Shown here piece by piece: positions 4,525-8,617 of a stretch of DNA of 8,617 bases. Origin of the DNA: Candidatus Pacearchaeota archaeon (lineage in GTDB: Archaea; Nanobdellota; Nanobdellia; Pacearchaeales; GW2011-AR1); assembly GCA_002688335.1 (NCBI GenBank), contig NZCQ01000006.1, forward strand, positions 1 through 8,617. Reading direction: 5' to 3'. Within the stretch, counting starts at the first letter, position 1; each line of letters opens with the position of its first letter. Below the pieces are notes generated by a model. That model was not told the DNA's origin and did not search any database. It saw only the letters and a list, made by a program, of their open reading frames with translations. Position numbers and translations under genes: made by a program.

Positions 4525-5274
4525 ATGACTCTGTACAATTTTAAGAAAATCAACGGTAAAAAGAAGATTATTTGGATTCCTAATCGTGGAAGAGGATTAA
4601 GGGAAGCTAAGAATAGGATCGGAGATCTAGAAAAAGAGGTAAAACAATTACTAAAGAAAAAAAGAAAGATTAAGGTTTTAGATATAGGAACTGGCTATGG
4701 AAAGATACTATTGGAACTAAAGAAGATATTTGGAAATAAGGTAGAAACGTATGGAATAAATCTCGAGCCTAGATGGAATTTAAAATTAATAAGAAAATTT
4801 GCAATATCTAACAATCTTTTCTCAAAAAAAGAAGCGAATAAAATAGTTCCAAAGGTCTACATAGCCGACGCAGGAAAAAGGATGCCTCTTAAATCATCTA
4901 GCTTCGATCTAATATTCGCTTTAGCAAGTGTTCAGTATATCCCAGACAAAGCAAGATTCTTAGAAGAAGTAAATAGATTACTAACAAAAGAAGGTAAGGC
5001 AGTAATAGAATTACAGGAAAGAAAGTCTAAACATCCCATAGAATATAGGAGTCTATTTGAGATCTGGGATGCCGGAAAGGAGATAAATCTTATAAAATAT
5101 TTAAAACAATATAAAGGTATAAAAATAAAGAAAAGTCCAAGAGAGTGGCACGTCCTGATTATGAAAAAGTCAAAAAACTTCAGATTTAACTTAGAATTAA
5201 TTAATTTTATTAATTTAAACAAGATATGCAAGAGTTGGTGGGGAACCAAATCGGTTTACAGAATGAAAGACTGA
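4525..5274 (+). CDS. Class I SAM-dependent methyltransferase
   Basis: The product is 249 residues. Motif I is KVLDIGTGYGKILLEL, with D53 to G59 forming the SAM-binding loop. An acidic residue ending the second strand is seen at E81 (GINLEP). The third-strand acidic residue is D115 (YIADAGKRMPLKSSSFDLIF), followed by the fourth strand at 127-133. ASVQYIPDKARFLEEVNRLL and KEGKAVIEL are the usual helix and fifth strand of Methyltransf_11-like enzymes. The N-terminus and the lysine-rich C-terminus (about 190-249) are not typical and give no clue to substrate, which could be a small molecule, lipid or RNA. The start at 4525 fits the TATA box. An earlier TTG at 4480 would add 15 hydrophobic residues. 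The stop is 2 nt before the aldo/keto reductase start, suggesting one mRNA. Confidence 0.85.
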   Translation: MTLYNFKKINGKKKIIWIPNRGRGLREAKNRIGDLEKEVKQLLKKKRKIKVLDIGTGYGKILLELKKIFGNKVETYGINLEPRWNLKLIRKFAISNNLFSKKEANKIVPKVYIADAGKRMPLKSSSFDLIFALASVQYIPDKARFLEEVNRLLTKEGKAVIELQERKSKHPIEYRSLFEIWDAGKEINLIKYLKQYKGIKIKKSPREWHVLIMKKSKNFRFNLELINFINLNKICKSWWGTKSVYRMKD

Positions 5275-5276
5275 AA

Positions 5277-6101
5277 ATGCAACCCCCAAACATATTCCTC
5301 AACAACAATACTCAAATGCCATTGATAGGCTTAGGAACATGGCAGATGAAACATCAGACATGTATAGATGCTGTTAAAAAATCCTTAGATCTAGGATATA
5401 TTCACTTAGACACTGCAGAAGTGTATATGAACGAATCCGAGATAGGTCAGGCAATAAAAGACTTCTCTAGAGAAAAACTATTTATCACTTCCAAGGTTGC
5501 TCCAGATGATCTAGACTATTATCGAGTATTAGCAGCATGTGAAGAATCATTAGCAAGACTTGAAACAGAATATCTAGATTTATACTTAATCCACTGGCCG
5601 AATAGCAAAATGAATCTTCCGGAGGTTCTAAAAGCCTTCAAGAAACTTTATGACGAAGGTAAAATTAAAGCTTTTGGAGTCAGCAATTTCACAATAAACC
5701 ATTTAAAAGAAACATTAGAAATAACCAACCAATTAAACCTGCCATTATCGGTCAATCAAGTAGAATTTCATCCAAGACTCTACCAAAAAGAACTTCTAGA
5801 TTTTTGCAACCAAAACAATATCTCAATAACTGCTTACTCTCCATTAGCAATGGGGTTGGTTTTCGAAGATAAAATATTAACAAAAATAGCAAATAATCAT
5901 AACAAGACAGCAGGCCAGATAAGCCTAAGATGGCTATTAGACAAAAATTTAGTCATCATACCAAAAGCCTCTTCCGAACAACACTTAAAAGAAAATCTAG
6001 ATCTAAACTTCAAACTTTCAGAAGAAGAAACAAAAGAAATCGATAACATCGACGAAAGTCAAAGACTAATCAATCCCCGGTTTGCTGAGTTTGATTATTA
6101 A
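5277..6101 (+). CDS. Aldo/keto reductase (NADPH-dependent)
   Basis: Aldo/keto reductases reduce aldehydes and ketones using NADPH in the cytoplasm. The 274 residues match the short prokaryotic form. MPLIGLGTWQM opens the (beta/alpha)8 barrel. The catalytic tetrad is intact: D45 and Y50 in LDTAEVYMNE, K73 in FITSKV, and H106 in LIHWP. Further family blocks are GKIKAFGVSNF, SVNQVEFHPRLYQ, ITAYSPLA and the cofactor-phosphate segment VIIPKASSEQHLKENL. The physiological substrate cannot be read from the sequence. The ATG at 5277 was chosen because it lies 2 nt after the methyltransferase stop and gives the normal N-terminus. An in-frame ATG at 5226 would overlap the upstream gene by 49 bases. Joint transcription with the methyltransferase is likely. 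Confidence 0.95.
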   Translation: MQPPNIFLNNNTQMPLIGLGTWQMKHQTCIDAVKKSLDLGYIHLDTAEVYMNESEIGQAIKDFSREKLFITSKVAPDDLDYYRVLAACEESLARLETEYLDLYLIHWPNSKMNLPEVLKAFKKLYDEGKIKAFGVSNFTINHLKETLEITNQLNLPLSVNQVEFHPRLYQKELLDFCNQNNISITAYSPLAMGLVFEDKILTKIANNHNKTAGQISLRWLLDKNLVIIPKASSEQHLKENLDLNFKLSEEETKEIDNIDESQRLINPRFAEFDY

Positions 6102-6110
6102 AAACAAACA

Positions 6111-6118
6111 TTTAAATA
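6111..6118 (+). promoter_or_regulatory. TATA-like box of the vapBC operon
   Basis: TTTAAATA is centred about 26 nt before the vapB ATG at 6140, predicting a leaderless transcript starting at or beside the start codon. Confidence 0.55.
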
Positions 6119-6120
6119 AT

Positions 6121-6138
6121 TGTTAAACATGTTTAACA
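6121..6138 (+). promoter_or_regulatory. 18-bp perfect palindrome, likely VapB/VapBC operator
   Basis: TGTTAAACATGTTTAACA is a perfect inverted repeat with no spacer. It fills the space between the TATA-like box and the vapB ATG two bases downstream. Toxin-antitoxin operons are usually repressed by the antitoxin or the complex binding such a palindrome. Here it would cover the transcription start and block polymerase or TFB/TBP assembly. Binding by VapB is inferred. Confidence 0.7.
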
Positions 6139-6139
6139 T

Positions 6140-6406
6140 ATGGCTAATACATTTATAGGGGTAAGAGAAGTAGATGAAGAAATATTTCACAAATTTAAAG
6201 CAAAAACAGTTGAAGAAAGAATGAATCTAGGTTATGCACTTACATTAGCAATGAAGAAATGGTTAACTGAAGAAAAAAATAAGAATGATAGTGGAGAGGA
6301 GAAACTAAATGGAGTAAGACAACTATTAAAAATCAAACCATTTAGCTTTGGTAAAAATACTAGTCAATTAAGCAACGAAATTGATGATATCTTATATGGA
6401 GAATAA
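6140..6406 (+). CDS. vapB: VapB-type antitoxin
   Basis: The 88-residue protein should bind and neutralise the PIN toxin encoded immediately downstream and repress the operon. Residues 1-45 (VREVDEEIFHKFKAKTVEERMNLGYALTLAMKKWL) match the N-terminal dimerisation and DNA-binding region of archaeal VapB-like antitoxins. After a charged linker, the segment LLKIKPFSFGKNTSQLSNEIDDILYG has the pattern of the toxin-wrapping tail. Here the aromatic and hydrophobic residues would sit in the toxin groove, and the tail ends in the typical EIDDILYG. The stop is 2 nt before the toxin ATG, as expected for translational coupling. A TATA box and a perfect palindrome precede it. Assignment rests on motifs and on the adjoining toxin. 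Confidence 0.88.
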   Translation: MANTFIGVREVDEEIFHKFKAKTVEERMNLGYALTLAMKKWLTEEKNKNDSGEEKLNGVRQLLKIKPFSFGKNTSQLSNEIDDILYGE

Positions 6407-6408
6407 GA

Positions 6409-6810
6409 ATGATTTTCTTAGACACAAGTTTTATAATATCTTTTTATAATGAAGAAGATGATAATCATAAAAAGGCCTGGAAGATTATGGAAGATCTGAT
6501 CAAAGATAAATATGGCGATGTTGTTATAAGTGACTATATCTTTAATGAATGTGCTACGGTTCTTTATTTAAAGTTAAAAGATTTGAAAAAGACCACATTA
6601 ATTTGTGAAACAATAAAGCAAATAGAGATTTTTAGAGTTAGCAAAGGATTATTTGAAGAAACATGGAAAGTATTTAAAAATCAAAAAAACACTAAGCTAA
6701 GTTTCACAGATTGTTCGATTCTAGCATTGATGAGAGAAAAGAGAATTAAACATCTTGCAACATTTGATAAGGAATTTAGTAAGATAAATGATATCAATAT
6801 TGTAGGTTAG
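6409..6810 (+). CDS. vapC: VapC-type PIN-domain ribonuclease toxin
   Basis: VapC toxins are Mg-dependent ribonucleases that cut specific RNAs, often tRNA or rRNA, and stop translation. All four acidic PIN residues are visible: D5 (MIFLDTSFIISFY), E47 (DYIFNECATVL), D101 (LSFTDCSILALM) and D120 (LATFDKEFSK). The 133-residue length is typical, so an active toxin is expected. Target RNA cannot be predicted. It begins 2 nt after the vapB stop and depends on the vapB promoter. The TAG stop is followed by an AT-rich stretch and the promoter of the next gene. Confidence 0.93.
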   Translation: MIFLDTSFIISFYNEEDDNHKKAWKIMEDLIKDKYGDVVISDYIFNECATVLYLKLKDLKKTTLICETIKQIEIFRVSKGLFEETWKVFKNQKNTKLSFTDCSILALMREKRIKHLATFDKEFSKINDINIVG

Positions 6811-6838
6811 AGTATATATAACGTAAACCTTCAGCATA

Positions 6839-6847
6839 TTTATATAT
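6839..6847 (+). promoter_or_regulatory. TATA-like box for the two-span membrane protein
   Basis: TTTATATAT is centred at about 6843, predicting a transcript start near 6869 and thus a leader of about 30 nt that contains the Shine-Dalgarno at 6884-6892. Two further AT-rich boxes (6812-6819 and 6859-6868) make the exact choice uncertain. Confidence 0.45.
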
Positions 6848-6883
6848 GATAAAGATTTCATATATATTAGGGTCTTAAAAATG

Positions 6884-6892
6884 AAAGGAGGT
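6884..6892 (+). promoter_or_regulatory. Strong Shine-Dalgarno deciding the start at 6902
   Basis: AAAGGAGGT ends 9 nt before the ATG at 6902. It overlaps the codons of an alternative upstream ATG at 6881 and would be wasted if that were the start. This is the only well-spaced strong Shine-Dalgarno in the window. Confidence 0.7.
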
Positions 6893-6901
6893 AAGAAAGA
6901 A

Positions 6902-7249
6902 ATGAAAAAGGTGATGATTGTGATGTTAATAATTATGTTAGTATCATTATTTTTTCTAGTTCAAGGAGTTAATATGCATATGAATGTTTCTAAGGAAGAA
7001 TCGAAATTCCATAGTTTACAAGATAGCTATTTTTCTAAAGAGAAATCTATAAGGGATGGAGCAGAAACTAATTCAGATCTAAACAGCCAACTGGTAGAAA
7101 TAAAAAACTATCCATCTGAGTTACTAAGATTAAAGTTAGTTGGTGTGGGAAAAATTCTGACTGGTATTTATGTTCTACTATTCGGAATTTTAATGGCTTT
7201 AATAATGATGCCATCTAGACTAGGAAGGATAATAAAGGGGAAAAAATAG
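6902..7249 (+). CDS. Small two-span membrane protein, function unknown
   Basis: The product is 115 residues from the ATG at 6902. An ATG at 6881 would add seven residues, MKGGKKE, but consists of the Shine-Dalgarno itself. There are two hydrophobic segments, at about 4-23 (VMIVMLIIMLVSLFFLVQGV) and 79-103. A charged, helix-prone loop of about 55 residues lies between them and a basic tail (SRLGRIIKGKK) follows. By the positive-inside rule both ends are cytoplasmic and the loop is outside. The loop has heptad-like spacing (EESKFHSLQDSYFSKEKSI) and may form a short coiled coil. No family is recognised. It is separate from vapBC, with its own promoter and a leadered mRNA, and a T-rich stretch follows the stop. 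Confidence 0.7.
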   Translation: MKKVMIVMLIIMLVSLFFLVQGVNMHMNVSKEESKFHSLQDSYFSKEKSIRDGAETNSDLNSQLVEIKNYPSELLRLKLVGVGKILTGIYVLLFGILMALIMMPSRLGRIIKGKK

Positions 7250-7259
7250 TTAATTTATT
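7250..7259 (+). promoter_or_regulatory. Possible TATA-like box for the CxxC protein and malic enzyme
   Basis: TTAATTTATT is centred about 28 nt before the ATG at 7283. It is a weak match and overlaps the T-rich region that may terminate the preceding gene. Confidence 0.3.
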
Positions 7260-7276
7260 CTTTTATTCTTATTTAT
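7251..7276 (+). terminator. Possible archaeal T-rich terminator
   Basis: A pyrimidine-rich stretch with several T runs (ATTC, TTTTATTC, TTATTTAT) directly follows the stop of the two-span protein. Archaeal RNA polymerase ends transcription at T-rich tracts without a hairpin. No run is longer than four or five T, so strength is uncertain. Confidence 0.3.
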
Positions 7277-7282
7277 AGAAAA

Positions 7283-7651
7283 ATGCCTGTTAAAAAACTA
7301 ATTTTCGTATACAACGCCAATTCAGGGCCATTCAACTCACTAGCAGACACCCTACACAAAACCTTCTCCCCAAAAACATACAAATGTAATCTATGCAAGA
7401 TAACTTACGGAGCCTTCAACATGAGAGAAGACTGGAGGGAATTCATAAATCAACTAAACATCAAAACAGAATTCTTACATAAAGATGAGTTCGAGAAGGT
7501 TTATCCCGGCAAAAAAACAGATCTGCCAGCAATTCTGCTGAATATAGATAAAAAACTGCAGATATTATTAAATACTAAAGAAATTGAATCAATAACAGAC
7601 CTCAATGAATTAAAAAATCTGGTGAAAAAAAGATTAAATTCTAACAAATAA
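7283..7651 (+). CDS. Conserved small CxxC protein, function unknown
   Basis: The 122-residue protein starts MPVKKLIFVYNANSGPFNSL, a beta strand followed by a loop. The block DTLHKTFSPKTYKCNLCKIT comes next, with a CxxC at C35/C38, and then YGAFNMREDWREFI. This series of blocks (YNANSG, HKTFSPKTYKCNLC, YG) recurs in a family of uncharacterised bacterial and archaeal proteins that I recognise by pattern but cannot name. Later parts are LHKDEFEKVYPG, a strand PAILLNI, and two helices to the end. The CxxC could be redox-active or bind metal with other ligands. The stop is 4 nt before the malic enzyme ATG, so the two genes are probably on one mRNA. That may hint at a metabolic or redox role, though this is only context. 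Confidence 0.75.
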   Translation: MPVKKLIFVYNANSGPFNSLADTLHKTFSPKTYKCNLCKITYGAFNMREDWREFINQLNIKTEFLHKDEFEKVYPGKKTDLPAILLNIDKKLQILLNTKEIESITDLNELKNLVKKRLNSNK

Positions 7652-7655
7652 GAAA

Positions 7656-8617
7656 ATGGAAGAAGTCAATCAAGAAGGTGAAAAAAAAGATTACAATCAA
7701 CTAGCTCTAGAGATGCATGAAAGATATAAAGGTAAGCTAGCAGCCAAATCAAAAGTAACTATCACCTCAAAGGATGATTTATCCACAGCATATAGTCCAG
7801 GAGTAGCAGAGCCTTGCAAAAAGATAGCAGAAAACCCAGAAGATGTTTATAAATATACTTTCAAGTCAAATACAGTTGCTGTAATCAGCGACGGTTCAGC
7901 AGTTCTTGGTCTTGGAAATATTGGCCATTTAGCTTCTCTTCCCGTAATGGAAGGAAAGTCAATCTTATTCAAGGAATTCGCAGATATTGACGCATTTCCC
8001 ATTGTAATCAAAGATCAAGATACTAAAAAGACTATTGAAACAATAAAAAATATTGCGGGAGGATTTGGCGGGATCAATTTAGAAGATTTCAAAGCCCCAG
8101 AAGCATTTGAGATAGAGAAAGAACTTCAAGACATGGGCATTCCTGTCATGCATGATGATCAACACGGAACTGCAGTCGTAACATTGGCTGGATTAATCAA
8201 TTCATTAAGAGTTTCAAACAAGAACAAGGAAACAGTAAAGGTCGTAGTTAGCGGAGCGGGATCTTCCGGGATAGCAATAGCAAAGTTCATGTTAAAATAT
8301 GGATTCAAAAATATAATCTTGCTAGATAGTAAGGGGATCATATATGAAGGAAGAGAAAACCTAACAGAATCAAAAATCAATATAGCAAAAATAACAAATC
8401 ACGACTTATTGAAAGGAGATTTATCTGAAGCTATAAAAAACTCTGATATATTCATAGGGGTAAGCGGAAGTGCAAACTCAGTAACTGAAGAAATGATAAG
8501 ATCGATGAATCCTAATCCAATAATCTTCGCTCTCTCCAACCCGAATCCAGAAATAACTCCCGAATTAGCAAAACAAGCAGGAGTAAGAATCATGGCAACG
8601 GGAAGGAGTGATTATCC
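7656..8617 (+). CDS. NAD(P)-dependent malic enzyme, 3' end beyond the window
   Basis: Malic enzyme decarboxylates malate to pyruvate, yielding NAD(P)H. The frame is open from the ATG at 7656 to the right edge: 320 codons plus two bases, against about 390-450 for the short prokaryotic form. DDLSTAYSPGVAEPC (40-54) carries the catalytic Tyr46. ISDGSAVLGLGNIG and LPVMEGK (77-101) end in the catalytic Lys101. FADIDAFP follows. The metal ligands are E143/D144 (INLEDF) and D168 in HDDQHGTA (166-173). The NAD-binding loop is SGAGSSGIA (199-207). SNPNPEITPE and ATGRSDYP close the visible part. All known active-site residues in view are intact. The NAD loop reads GAGSSG where GAGAAG is usual. Cofactor preference cannot be decided. 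Nothing suggests a fused phosphotransacetylase domain, but the 3' end is not seen. Confidence 0.95.
   Translation, partial: MEEVNQEGEKKDYNQLALEMHERYKGKLAAKSKVTITSKDDLSTAYSPGVAEPCKKIAENPEDVYKYTFKSNTVAVISDGSAVLGLGNIGHLASLPVMEGKSILFKEFADIDAFPIVIKDQDTKKTIETIKNIAGGFGGINLEDFKAPEAFEIEKELQDMGIPVMHDDQHGTAVVTLAGLINSLRVSNKNKETVKVVVSGAGSSGIAIAKFMLKYGFKNIILLDSKGIIYEGRENLTESKINIAKITNHDLLKGDLSEAIKNSDIFIGVSGSANSVTEEMIRSMNPNPIIFALSNPNPEITPELAKQAGVRIMATGRSDY

Noticed and set aside
4932..5249. A 105-codon minus-strand frame
   Set aside because: It is antisense to the methyltransferase, has no family motif and no promoter on that strand.
8159..8593. Two minus-strand frames of 64-73 codons near the right edge
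   Set aside because: Both are antisense to malic enzyme, which is open and fully motif-supported over this stretch.

Overview
The window looks like chromosome from an AT-rich archaeon, probably a small-genome DPANN lineage (Woesearchaeota or Pacearchaeota type). This placement is inferred from three things. Most genes have a TATA-like box centred about 23-29 nt upstream of the ATG and no Shine-Dalgarno motif, the pattern of archaeal leaderless mRNAs. A membrane-anchored protein carries a TGKAI motif just after its hydrophobic anchor. There are many short zinc-knuckle and toxin-antitoxin-like proteins. All convincing genes are on the plus strand, and no rRNA, tRNA or insertion sequence was found.

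Layout. 49-285 encodes a DUF2283-like small protein, and 323-733 a membrane-anchored, cysteine-containing extracytoplasmic protein. 768-1697 is an HtpX-type membrane zinc protease. 1769-2542 is a methyltransferase-like protein resembling the METTL25/Methyltransf_32 group. 2579-2797 is an antitoxin-like gene broken by an in-frame TGA and without an intact toxin. 2798-4058 is a loose region with two putative microproteins, two small Cys4/Cys8 zinc proteins and a degenerate tandem repeat of about 63-65 bp. 4127-4483 looks like a chimera of a Rossmann NAD(P)-binding half-domain and the C-terminal half of a DUF2283 domain. 4525-5274 and 5277-6101 are a class I SAM methyltransferase and an aldo/keto reductase, almost touching. 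6140-6810 is a complete VapBC toxin-antitoxin pair with an 18-bp perfect palindrome between its TATA box and start codon. 6902-7249 is a two-span membrane protein with the only well-spaced Shine-Dalgarno of the window. 7283-7651 is a conserved CxxC protein of unknown role, followed 4 nt later by a malic enzyme that runs off the right edge (7656-8617).

How the genes relate. Housekeeping functions (HtpX quality control, aldo/keto reductase, malic enzyme) are interspersed with accessory modules. The stretch from about 2550 to 4480, with a broken antitoxin, tandem repeat, microproteins and a chimeric ORF, looks like a site of repeated small-scale insertion, deletion and recombination. The vapBC operon is the one intact and clearly self-regulated module. 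I see no large new multi-gene system. The items most worth checking are the chimeric Rossmann/DUF2283 gene, the tandem repeat leading into a zinc-protein gene, the TGA-interrupted antitoxin, and the METTL25-like archaeal protein.
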